DNA of 12,344 bases from Acidobacteriaceae bacterium UBA1795 (GTDB taxonomy: Bacteria; Acidobacteriota; Terriglobia; Terriglobales; Acidobacteriaceae), in NCBI GenBank assembly GCA_002314435.1, contig DCFV01000165.1:1-12344 (forward strand). Reading direction: 5' to 3'. Position numbers and translations under genes: made by a program. The notes beneath the pieces are model-generated. The model was not told where the DNA came from, ran no database searches, and saw nothing but the letters and a program-made list of their open reading frames with translations. Shown piece by piece: positions 1 through 5,671 of this stretch (position 1 is the first letter of the stretch; every line of letters begins with the position of its first letter).

Positions 1-80
1 TGCAGAGAGATGCCCTTCAGAATCTCCACGCGCCGCGACCCGTTCTGGATCCACTTCTTCACGTCCCGTACTTCGATCAC
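1..80 (-). CDS. ABC transporter ATP-binding protein, N-terminus only (YbbA/LolD type)
   Basis: Only the first 26 codons lie in the window; the gene runs off the left edge. Reading the minus strand from a GTG at 80-78 gives a protein beginning MIEVRDVKKW, with GSRRVEILKGISL at the cut. This is the usual opening of an ABC ATPase of the LolD/MacB/YbbA class: a first beta strand, then the 'xxILKGISL' strand that precedes the Walker A loop (not in the window). A purine-rich GGGAGG lies about 7 bases before the GTG. The divergent neighbour is a TesA-like esterase, matching the ybbA/tesA divergent arrangement known from E. coli, and this supports a YbbA-type exporter ATPase. The substrate cannot be inferred from this fragment. 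Confidence 0.72.
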   Translation of the reverse strand, partial: MIEVRDVKKWIQNGSRRVEILKGISL

Positions 81-133
81 CCGCCTGCCTCCCTCGCGTG
101 GGCGCCACTTCCCTGCTGTTTGCCTAGCTCGTC

Positions 134-139
134 TACACT
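134..139 (+). promoter_or_regulatory. candidate -10 element for a leaderless tesA transcript
   Basis: TACACT (4 of 6 matches to TATAAT) ends 6 bases before the GTG at 146. A transcript from this element would start at or next to the start codon, and there is no Shine-Dalgarno sequence in the 15 bases before the GTG. No good -35 is visible, so support is modest. Confidence 0.35.
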
Positions 140-145
140 ACCTTT

Positions 146-766
146 GTGGACGTTCGCCGTACGCTTCTTGCCGCATTTTTCTTTCTTATCTTCGGAACGC
201 CGTTGTTTGCAGACGACCGGCTGCTCCTCGTCTGCTTTGGCGATAGCATTACGGCCGGAGCCGGACTCTCCACCAACCAGGCCTACCCTGCCGCCCTCCA
301 ACGCGACCTCGATAACCTCGGCTACCGGTACACCGTTGCCAATCGCGGCACCAGCGGCGCAACCACCAAGGACGCCGTAGCCTCGCTCGCATCTATTCTC
401 AAACTTCATCCCGCCGTCGTCATCGTTGAGTTCGGCGGCAACGACGGCCTGCGTGGGATTCCCCTCGACCTGACGCGACGCAACCTAGATACCGTGATGA
501 AGGGACTGCAGGACGCGCACATCAAGGTGCTTCTCGCCGGCATCACCCTGCCACCCAACTACGGTGCCGACTACATCCATCAGTTCAACCAGATCTACCT
601 CGACCTGGCGGCGTCGCATCACACAGCCATTGTGCCCATGATCTATAAGGACCTGGTGAACGTTCCCGACACTATCCAGTCCGACGGCATTCATCCCACA
701 GCCAAGGGCTCAGAGATCATCGCCACCACGCTGCTGCGCGCCCTCAGGCCGCTCCTGCAAAAGTAG
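146..766 (+). CDS. tesA: secreted SGNH/GDSL hydrolase, TesA-like arylesterase/lysophospholipase
   Basis: This 206-residue protein is a TesA-type SGNH hydrolase, a periplasmic serine esterase acting on acyl esters, thioesters or lysophospholipids. Residues 1-22 form a signal peptide (RR, then a Phe/Leu-rich core, ending in LFA before DDR). Block I is FGDSITAG with the nucleophile Ser34. Block II is the NRGTSGATT region with Gly71. Block III is FGGNDGLRG with Asn99. Block V is DGIHP with Asp180 and His183. The GGNDGLRG and LPPNYG stretches match E. coli TesA closely, and the length is normal for the family. The start is a GTG at 146, placed directly before the signal peptide; it lacks a Shine-Dalgarno and sits 6 bases after a -10-like element. 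The gene is divergent from the ABC ATPase and converges on truB with only 24 bp between them. The natural substrate is uncertain. Confidence 0.9.
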   Translation: MDVRRTLLAAFFFLIFGTPLFADDRLLLVCFGDSITAGAGLSTNQAYPAALQRDLDNLGYRYTVANRGTSGATTKDAVASLASILKLHPAVVIVEFGGNDGLRGIPLDLTRRNLDTVMKGLQDAHIKVLLAGITLPPNYGADYIHQFNQIYLDLAASHHTAIVPMIYKDLVNVPDTIQSDGIHPTAKGSEIIATTLLRALRPLLQK

Positions 767-790
767 CTTTTACGAATCCGTCCTCTGTCC

Positions 791-1669
791 TCATCCCATT
801 ACCACCACAGGCTGGAACAGTGTTCCCGCAACGCGCTTCGCAATCCCCACCAGTTCGCGTTGGCCCGCGAACACCTTCACCAGCGGCGCCTGCGAAAATT
901 CCGGCAGATTGGCCTGTGCGCCGTTGCGCAGTCGTCCCAGTGTCAGCAAGTCCCCTGTCACCGCTGGCATCTCCGGCAGCAGGTCGCGCGGATGAATGCA
1001 GGCCGCTTCCAGCGCCTCCACATCACCCTGCAACGTCTCCAGCGACTCCAGCGTCCGCGCCTCAGCCAGCGTAAACACGCCCGCCTGCGTGCGCCGCAGG
1101 TTGCTCAGATGCGCGCCGCAACCCAGGTCTTGACCCAGTTCGTGCGCCACCGAGCGAACATAGCCGCCAGCGCTCACGCTCAGGGCGAACTCCGCCTCCG
1201 CGCCCGCGAGCGACACAATCTCAAAGTGATGAATACGAATGGTCGCCGGCTTGAGTTCCACTGGCTTGCCTGCGCGTGCCAGCTTGTAAGCAGGTGTTCC
1301 GGCAACCTTCTTCGCAGAAAACGTCGGCGGCATCTGCTGCATCTCGCCGTCGAAGCGTGCCGCCGCTGCACGCACCGCTTCCAGCGTGAGCGAGGGCTCA
1401 ACTGCTGACCCGACTGTCTTGCCCTCTGCGTCGTACGTGTCCGTAGCAAAGCCGAAACGAATTGTGCCGGTATAACCTTTCTCTGCCGAAGAAAAATACT
1501 GCGCGAGCCGCGTGAACTTGCCCATCAACAGCGGCAGAACACCCGTCGCCATAGGGTCCAAAGTGCCCAAGTGCCCAATCGAGCGCTCGCCTGTAATCTT
1601 GCGCAGTCGGGAGACGACATCATGGCTGGTCATGCCCCCCGGCTTGTCTATCACTAACAGTCCGTTCAC
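791..1669 (-). CDS. truB: tRNA pseudouridine(55) synthase TruB
   Basis: TruB isomerises U55 of the tRNA T-loop to pseudouridine in the cytoplasm. The 292-residue protein starts MNGLLVIDKPGGMTSHDVV, the standard family opening. The catalytic motif HLGTLDPMATGVLPL lies at 33-47, with the nucleophile Asp38. Further conserved blocks are YTGTIRFGFATDTYDAEG (66-83) and GGYVRSVAHELG...GCGAHLSNLRR (168-193). Length is typical for a bacterial TruB. The start is a GTG at 1669; an ATG 2-4 bases upstream is out of frame. It is the last gene of the minus-strand block, 32 bp after the folE stop, and converges on the esterase gene without an obvious terminator hairpin in the 24-bp gap. Gene identity is secure. 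Confidence 0.96.
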   Translation of the reverse strand: MNGLLVIDKPGGMTSHDVVSRLRKITGERSIGHLGTLDPMATGVLPLLMGKFTRLAQYFSSAEKGYTGTIRFGFATDTYDAEGKTVGSAVEPSLTLEAVRAAAARFDGEMQQMPPTFSAKKVAGTPAYKLARAGKPVELKPATIRIHHFEIVSLAGAEAEFALSVSAGGYVRSVAHELGQDLGCGAHLSNLRRTQAGVFTLAEARTLESLETLQGDVEALEAACIHPRDLLPEMPAVTGDLLTLGRLRNGAQANLPEFSQAPLVKVFAGQRELVGIAKRVAGTLFQPVVVMG

Positions 1670-1701
1670 CCATCTACTCTAGTTGAACGGACCGCGTTGC
1701 G

Positions 1702-2334
1702 TCAGAGTGTGCCCGTACCCGGCTGCCGCACCAGCGACAGAAACTCCGTGCGCGTCTCTTTCTGCCGGAAGCAGCCCACCATTGCGCTCGTCACCGTCGA
1801 CGAGTTCTGCTTCTCGATACCGCGCATCATCATGCACAGGTGGCGCGCTTCAATCACCACGCCCACACCCTGCGGCTCAATCGCCTCCTGGATGGCATCT
1901 GCAATCTGCCGCGTCATTCGCTCCTGCACCTGCAGCCGACGCGCGAAGACTTCCACCAGCCGTGGAATCTTGCTCAGGCCGATCACCTTGCCGTTGGGAA
2001 TATACGCCACGTGCACCTTGCCGAAGAACGGCAGCATGTGGTGTTCGCACAGCGAGAACATCTCGATGTCCTTGACGATCACCATCTCGTCATAGTCCAC
2101 GTCGAACATCGCACCACGCAGAATCTGCGTCGGATTCTGATCGTAGCCCTTGGTCAAAAATGCCATCGATTTTTCCACGCGGCCCGGCGTCGCCAGCAGT
2201 CCATCGCGCGTCGCGTCCTCGCCCAGCCGGTTCAAAATCTCACGGTAGAGCTCTTGTGTACTGAATTCGCTCAGCCCGTCCACAGCCTCTGCCGCTCGCC
2301 GTACCGGCTTGGTTACTGCCATCGCTTGCGCCAT
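1702..2334 (-). CDS. folE: GTP cyclohydrolase I
   Basis: FolE hydrolyses GTP to 7,8-dihydroneopterin triphosphate, the entry step to folate, tetrahydrobiopterin and queuosine. The 210-residue form has an N-terminal tail of about 25 residues, helix motifs including RDGLLATPGRVEKS, and the zinc-site motif MFSLCEHHMLPFFG with Cys96 and His99. The third zinc ligand, Cys167, is in RHLCMMMRG. KVIGLSKIPRLVE and IEPQGVGVVIEARH are also typical. The frame stays open upstream to an ATG at 2403, but that start would overlap the preceding gene. The ATG at 2334 has a strong Shine-Dalgarno (GGGAGG, about 10 bases upstream) and is preferred. The gene lies 53 bp after the first PTPS paralog, so substrate supply for those enzymes is a natural reading. 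The zinc ligands identify type I FolE rather than the unrelated FolE2. Confidence 0.96.
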   Translation of the reverse strand: MAQAMAVTKPVRRAAEAVDGLSEFSTQELYREILNRLGEDATRDGLLATPGRVEKSMAFLTKGYDQNPTQILRGAMFDVDYDEMVIVKDIEMFSLCEHHMLPFFGKVHVAYIPNGKVIGLSKIPRLVEVFARRLQVQERMTRQIADAIQEAIEPQGVGVVIEARHLCMMMRGIEKQNSSTVTSAMVGCFRQKETRTEFLSLVRQPGTGTL

Positions 2335-2387
2335 CTCACTCAACCTCCCGCCCCCGGGGAATAGGGACGCCTCTCTTCTTCGCGCTT

Positions 2388-2795
2388 TCATGCGGCTGAA
2401 CACTGGAAGAAGTTGTTCTCAGTCTCTTCCACCCTTATGTACTCCAGTTCGCCTGCCGGCAGCGCGTCCTTCAGCAAATCAAACACTGCCCTGCAAAGAT
2501 TCTCCGTGGTCGGCACCTGATCCGCAAACAACGGATCAAGATTCAAGTTCGTGTGGTCGAACCGCTCCAGCACCTTTGTGCGCACCACTGCATCCAACGC
2601 CACCAGGTCGATCACCATGCCCGTAGCCCGGTCCACCGGTCCGCCCGTGAGCACTTCCACCGTGTAGTTGTGGCCATGCCCGTGCGGATTGTTGCACCTG
2701 CCGTAGGCGGCACGATTCTCCTCATCCGAAAGCGACTCGGCATGCAGCCGGTGACTCGCGCTCAGCATGTACCGCCGTCCGAAATACGCCTTCAC
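2388..2795 (-). CDS. 6-pyruvoyl-tetrahydropterin synthase / QueD family protein (paralog 1)
   Basis: This 135-residue member of the PTPS/6-carboxytetrahydropterin synthase (COG0720) family acts on dihydroneopterin triphosphate. The zinc ligands are His15 (in LSASHRLH) and His40 and His42; the catalytic Cys34 is in GRCNNPHGHGHNYTV. The Asp80-His81 pair is in RFDHTNLN, the VPTTEN motif is at 94-99, and the substrate-anchoring Glu124 is in VEET. Counting from Cys34, both C-x3-HGH (the QueD spacing) and C-x5-HGH (the spacing in animal PTPS) are satisfied, because the motif is HGHGH. The product could therefore be 6-pyruvoyl-tetrahydropterin or 6-carboxy-tetrahydropterin. The GTG start overlaps the stop of paralog 2 by 4 bases (GTGA), implying translational coupling. 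The family call is firm; the specific activity is not. Confidence 0.93.
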   Translation of the reverse strand: MKAYFGRRYMLSASHRLHAESLSDEENRAAYGRCNNPHGHGHNYTVEVLTGGPVDRATGMVIDLVALDAVVRTKVLERFDHTNLNLDPLFADQVPTTENLCRAVFDLLKDALPAGELEYIRVEETENNFFQCSAA

Positions 2796-3214
2796 GCCTG
2801 GCCCCCGCGAAACTCAGCAAAAATCTCCGGCGTCTCGTAGATTCGCACCCGGCTCAACTTCGCACCCTTGGCCGCCGTCACCGCGGGCTCCAACCGTCTC
2901 CACGCAGCAATCGCCAGGTTCTCTGTCGTCGGAACAGCGTTGGCAAACTCAGGCACCTCCAGGTTCAAGTGGCGATGATCCCACGCCGCCATTACCTCGC
3001 GCTCGATCACGTCCTTCAGCCATTTCAGGTCGACCACAAAGCCCGTCACCGGGTCCGGCTCGCCAGCCACCGTCACCTCGAGGGTGTAATTGTGTCCGTG
3101 CCCGTTGCGGTTCGCGCAGCGACCAAATACCTGTTCATTCTTCTCCGGCGTCCAGTCGTCGTTCCAATAGTAGTGCGCGGCAGAAAACGTAGCCCGGCGG
3201 GTCAGTTCAATCAT
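2792..3214 (-). CDS. 6-pyruvoyl-tetrahydropterin synthase / QueD family protein (paralog 2)
   Basis: This 140-residue PTPS-family protein is clearly divergent from its downstream paralog. Zinc ligands are His14 (TFSAAHYYW), His39 and His41. Catalytic Cys33 is in FGRCANRNGHGHNYTL, which gives only the C-x5-HGH spacing of animal PTPS because the first His of paralog 1 is Asn here. Asp79-His80 is in AWDHRHLN, VPTTEN follows, and Glu127 is in the YET motif. The loop after the first zinc His (NDDWTPEKNEQ) also resembles the tetrahydropterin type more than E. coli QueD. The ATG at 3214 is chosen because GGAGAG lies 8 bases upstream; an in-frame GTG at 3232 lacks such a site. It lies 58 bp after the glycosyltransferase and overlaps the next gene by 4 bp. 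I infer PTPS-like activity, but this is untested. Confidence 0.92.
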   Translation of the reverse strand: MIELTRRATFSAAHYYWNDDWTPEKNEQVFGRCANRNGHGHNYTLEVTVAGEPDPVTGFVVDLKWLKDVIEREVMAAWDHRHLNLEVPEFANAVPTTENLAIAAWRRLEPAVTAAKGAKLSRVRIYETPEIFAEFRGGQA

Positions 3215-3272
3215 GCAAAAGTCTCTCCGCACAAGGGATGCGCCAGCCCCTTCCAGCGCTTCATTCTTCCCG

Positions 3273-4475
3273 TCACTCGCCGTACGTCCGGCCCTTCCAG
3301 CTTACCTGCTTCAGAATTTGATGCTGAAACCAGCTTCGATAGAGCAGCACCACGAACAAAGGCAGTCCCAGGGGCGAAAGAGCACAGTCCAGAAAGCGAA
3401 AATTCGACTTCGCCACACGCACGTAAAAGCGGATCAGGTTCCGGGCCCACAGGATCAGCAGCACCCAGCCCGCCGTCAGCCACTGTAACGAATGTGGCGT
3501 GAACCGCCCACTCCACAGTTCGACGGCCAGAAAAGGCAATCCAAAGAGAAGGAAAATATCCAAAGCGCGCCATAGCGCCAGAGATAGCGCATTGTTAAAC
3601 AAGAGTGCGAGGTTTTTCGTCCAACCCTCCACCATCGCGGCAGTTGCCCGATACATTCGCGTCGCCACTGCATCCTCCGCATAGCGGAAGCGCAGCCCTA
3701 CCTTGCGCCGCTTGGCCGTGAACGCCATCTCCACGTCCTCGAGCACCTTGTCTTTCACTGCGGGGTGGCCCCCGATGCGCCGATACGCCTCTCGCTCCAC
3801 CAGCAGAAACTGCCCGTTCGCCGCGGCTACGCGCTGGTTCGGATCACTCACCTTGGCTGGCGGATAGGCCAGCGCCAGTTCGCAGAACACCAGCGGCATC
3901 AGCGTCCGCTGCACCAGCCCCTGCACAACCTGCCGTGGCGAGTAACTCAGCATCCCCACCTTATGTTTCTCGGCCTCATGAAGAGCGCGGTGTAAATTTC
4001 CCGGCTCGTGGATCGTGTCCGCATCGGTAAACAGGAGCCACTTGCCGCGTGCCTTGCGCGCCGCTGTCCAGATGGCGTTGGCCTTCCCCGTCCATCCCCT
4101 TTCCAGCTTCGCAGCCTGCAGAACCGTCACCCCGGCAAAGCTCCGAGCGATCTCTTCTGTACGGTCCGTCGAGTGATCGTCCACCACGACCAACTCCCAG
4201 TCTCGCCCTAGCTTGAAAATCTCATCGGACTGGGTCACTAGCGATTGCAGGCATGCACCCAGGCAGTCCTCCTCATTACGCGCCGGAACAATCACCGTCA
4301 GTTCTAGCAGTTCCGCCGACTCCGGCTGGTCAAACAACGTGCCCGCCAGCGATGGCACGGCCATCGGCTCGGCCGGCTCGCTCGTCAGTCCCAGCACCGG
4401 CTTCAAGTCGCTTGCGGCTCCGCCGCCTTCTTCGTGCCCTTTTTCCGTCACTCGCTGCCCTTTCGCTTCAACCAT
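3273..4475 (-). CDS. membrane-associated family 2 glycosyltransferase (HpnB/CrtQ-like)
   Basis: This protein is predicted at 400 residues with a GT-A catalytic domain at about 58-290. The fold opens with LTVIVPARNEED. The nucleotide-sugar motif VVVDDHSTD is at 96-104, GWTGKANA at 127-134, and the metal-binding DxD is TDADT at 150-154 (Asp151, Asp153). The acceptor-side AANGQFLLVEREAYRRIGG follows, and LEDVEMA (246-251) carries the likely base. The C-terminal third has about three hydrophobic segments, consistent with membrane anchoring. The pattern resembles hopanoid-associated HpnB and carotenoid glycosyltransferases, but the usual N-terminal membrane helix is replaced by about 55 polar residues. 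The ATG at 4475 is chosen because a perfect TATAAT lies just upstream; an ATG at 4364 (363 residues) is the alternative. It is the first gene of the minus block. Donor and acceptor are unknown, and no hopanoid or carotenoid gene is nearby. Confidence 0.85.
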   Translation of the reverse strand: MVEAKGQRVTEKGHEEGGGAASDLKPVLGLTSEPAEPMAVPSLAGTLFDQPESAELLELTVIVPARNEEDCLGACLQSLVTQSDEIFKLGRDWELVVVDDHSTDRTEEIARSFAGVTVLQAAKLERGWTGKANAIWTAARKARGKWLLFTDADTIHEPGNLHRALHEAEKHKVGMLSYSPRQVVQGLVQRTLMPLVFCELALAYPPAKVSDPNQRVAAANGQFLLVEREAYRRIGGHPAVKDKVLEDVEMAFTAKRRKVGLRFRYAEDAVATRMYRATAAMVEGWTKNLALLFNNALSLALWRALDIFLLFGLPFLAVELWSGRFTPHSLQWLTAGWVLLILWARNLIRFYVRVAKSNFRFLDCALSPLGLPLFVVLLYRSWFQHQILKQVSWKGRTYGE

Positions 4476-4484
4476 TCCGCTCAG

Positions 4485-4491
4485 TATTATA
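4485..4491. promoter_or_regulatory. back-to-back -10 elements for a divergent gene pair
   Basis: On the plus strand TATTAT occupies 4485-4490 and ends 6 bases before the GTG at 4497. On the minus strand a perfect TATAAT occupies 4491-4486 and ends 10 bases before the ATG at 4475. The two hexamers share five base pairs. Either transcript would begin at or within a few bases of its start codon, and the two polymerases could not bind together. No strong -35 is visible on either side. Confidence 0.55.
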
Positions 4492-4496
4492 GAAAG

Positions 4497-4988
4497 GTGC
4501 GCTTCCTTCGCCTTTTTGTACTCTCTCCCCTGTTGGCCTTGACCATGGTCTCCGGCTGCGACCGCGGTGCGCATCCCGCGCAGACCGGCAAGGTTGCCCC
4601 CGACTTCACCGTCTCCGACGGCTACTCCTCCGTGCATCTGGCTAACTACCGCGGCAAGGTCATCTTGCTCAACTTCTGGGCCACGTGGTGCGCTCCCTGC
4701 GTGCAGGAGATGCCTTCTCTCCTGCAGCTCCACCACGACAACCCAAACCTCGTCGTCCTCGCTGTCAGCATTGACGAAGATCCTGGCGCCTACGCCAACT
4801 TCATCCGCAACCGCCACGTCGATCTCGTCACGGTCCGCGATCCCAACCAGACCGCCGCCAACCTCTTCCATACCGAGATGTGGCCCGAAACTTACGTGAT
4901 CGACCGCGATGGCATCATCCGCCGCAAGTTCATCGGTGCCACGGACTGGTCCGATCCCGAGATCCGCAACTATCTCAAGAACCTCTAG
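4497..4988 (+). CDS. TlpA/ResA-type thioredoxin-like lipoprotein
   Basis: This 163-residue protein is predicted to be a membrane-anchored thiol-disulfide oxidoreductase facing the periplasm. Residues 1-20 are a lipoprotein signal (two Arg, a Leu-rich core, lipobox VSG) ahead of the lipidated Cys21. The AhpC/TSA-thioredoxin domain begins at GKVAPDFTVSDG. The redox motif is LLNFWATWCAPCVQEMP with Cys65 and Cys68. The cis-Pro motif is MWPETYVIDRDG, and the protein ends in a helix after IGATDWSDPE. These are the hallmarks of TlpA/ResA/CcmG-like proteins. The GTG at 4497 gives a normal-length signal peptide; an ATG at 4434 would add 21 residues and place it in the divergent gene. No cytochrome c maturation gene is adjacent, so its client is unknown. 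The 87-residue gene follows 41 bp downstream. Confidence 0.88.
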   Translation: MRFLRLFVLSPLLALTMVSGCDRGAHPAQTGKVAPDFTVSDGYSSVHLANYRGKVILLNFWATWCAPCVQEMPSLLQLHHDNPNLVVLAVSIDEDPGAYANFIRNRHVDLVTVRDPNQTAANLFHTEMWPETYVIDRDGIIRRKFIGATDWSDPEIRNYLKNL

Positions 4989-5013
4989 CCGGTACGGCTC
5001 CGTTCTCGCCGCT

Positions 5014-5022
5014 TGCTATCAT
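5014..5022 (+). promoter_or_regulatory. candidate extended -10 for the 87-residue gene
   Basis: TGCTATCAT (extended TGn plus TATCAT, 5 of 6 to consensus) ends 7 bases before the ATG at 5030. The start codon lacks a Shine-Dalgarno sequence. This spacing would put the transcription start on the ATG, giving a leaderless message. Confidence 0.45.
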
Positions 5023-5029
5023 CAGAACT

Positions 5030-5293
5030 ATGACCACGGTCGACATCCTCTTCCGCTATGCCACCCCGCCCACTGAGGCCGTCACGTTTGCGCTGGCCAA
5101 TACCCGCGAAGTCTACGGCATTCGCCGCCTCGTCTTCGACCGCGAAGCCCATACCCTTCTCGTGGAGTACGACGCCACCCGGCTCAACGCCGCGACGGTA
5201 GCGCGCTTGGTGCGCCAGGCAGGCCTGGAAATCGTCGAGGAGGTGTCCCTCATTCCTCCTCAGCCCGAGCCGGAAGCCGCTCCCGCAGCGTAA
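5030..5293 (+). CDS. small protein with an HMA-like ferredoxin fold but no metal-binding cysteines
   Basis: This is an 87-residue protein with no close functional match that I recognise. The segment at 3-68 reads as beta-alpha-beta-beta-alpha-beta: VDILFRY, a helix at TEAVTFALANT, then GIRRLVFDREAHTLLVEYD, a helix at NAATVARLVRQAG, and LEIVEEV. This matches the pattern of heavy-metal-associated (HMA) domains, where 'GV..v.vd....v.v.yD....' precedes a helix ending in AG. The CxxC normally found after the first strand is absent; that position reads YATPPTE and the whole protein has no Cys. The tail is Pro/Glu/Ala-rich. It lies 41 bp after the thioredoxin-like gene and could be co-expressed or have its own promoter. 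Metal binding through cysteines is ruled out; a protein-interaction or regulatory role is only a guess. Confidence 0.68.
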   Translation: MTTVDILFRYATPPTEAVTFALANTREVYGIRRLVFDREAHTLLVEYDATRLNAATVARLVRQAGLEIVEEVSLIPPQPEPEAAPAA

Positions 5294-5303
5294 GATCGGG
5301 CGT

Positions 5304-5332
5304 TTGCACCGTCACGAATTCCCTGTTAATCT
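5304..5332 (+). promoter_or_regulatory. promoter of tRNA-Arg
   Basis: TTGCAC (-35, 5304-5309) and TAATCT (-10, 5327-5332) are separated by 17 bp, with a TG one base before the -10. The predicted transcript would start near 5339, about 20 bases before the mature tRNA. It is the best sigma-70-type promoter in the window. Confidence 0.6.
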
Positions 5333-5358
5333 GTCTTAGGTTTGGTTCCCAGCCAAAT

Positions 5359-5435
5359 GCGCCCGTAGCTCAGCTGGATAGAGCGACTGACTACGAATCA
5401 GTAGGCCGGAGGTTCGAATCCTTCCGGGCGCACCA
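5359..5435 (+). tRNA. tRNA-Arg (anticodon ACG), CCA encoded
   Basis: A full cloverleaf can be drawn. The acceptor stem GCGCCCG/CGGGCGC is at 5359-5365 and 5425-5431, the D stem is GCTC/GAGC, and the anticodon stem ACTGA/TCAGT encloses the loop CTACGAA with anticodon ACG at 5393-5395. The variable loop is AGGCC, and the T arm GGAGG-TTCGAAT-CCTTC has one G-U pair. The discriminator is A5432, and CCA is encoded at 5433-5435. The ACG anticodon is normally edited to inosine by TadA to read CGU, CGC and CGA. The gene stands alone with its own promoter. Confidence 0.97.
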
Positions 5436-5671
5436 TCTCTCCTCAATCTCCTTCCAATTCAGAAGCTTCCCGCTCCAGTAGCATCTTGTCTGCGTGTAGT
5501 CGCGTCTTTGCCGTGTGCCCCGCCTTGTGTGTTCCAGCTCACCTCGTTCGGTGCATCGTGCGTGATACGTTACCGCTTTAAGGGGTCGTCGCGAGGACCT
5601 TTTCCCATTTATCTCCCTCGACAGAGCCCCTTGTACTCAAGCGTCTTACCGTACGACTGGAGCTCGGATCG
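5436..5671. other. 236-bp stretch between tRNA-Arg and nfnA without a recognised gene
   Basis: No convincing coding region is visible here; a 72-codon open frame starting at 5508 runs into nfnA and has poor composition. The only structure seen is a weak hairpin at 5580-5603 (AAGGGGTC pairing with GACCTTTT, two G-U pairs). A Shine-Dalgarno GGAG at 5659-5662 serves nfnA. I recognise no known riboswitch. Confidence 0.5.

Noticed and set aside
1702..3214. A full queuosine or tetrahydrobiopterin operon
   Set aside because: Only folE and two PTPS-family genes are present. queC, queE, queF and sepiapterin reductase are absent from the window, so neither pathway can be claimed.
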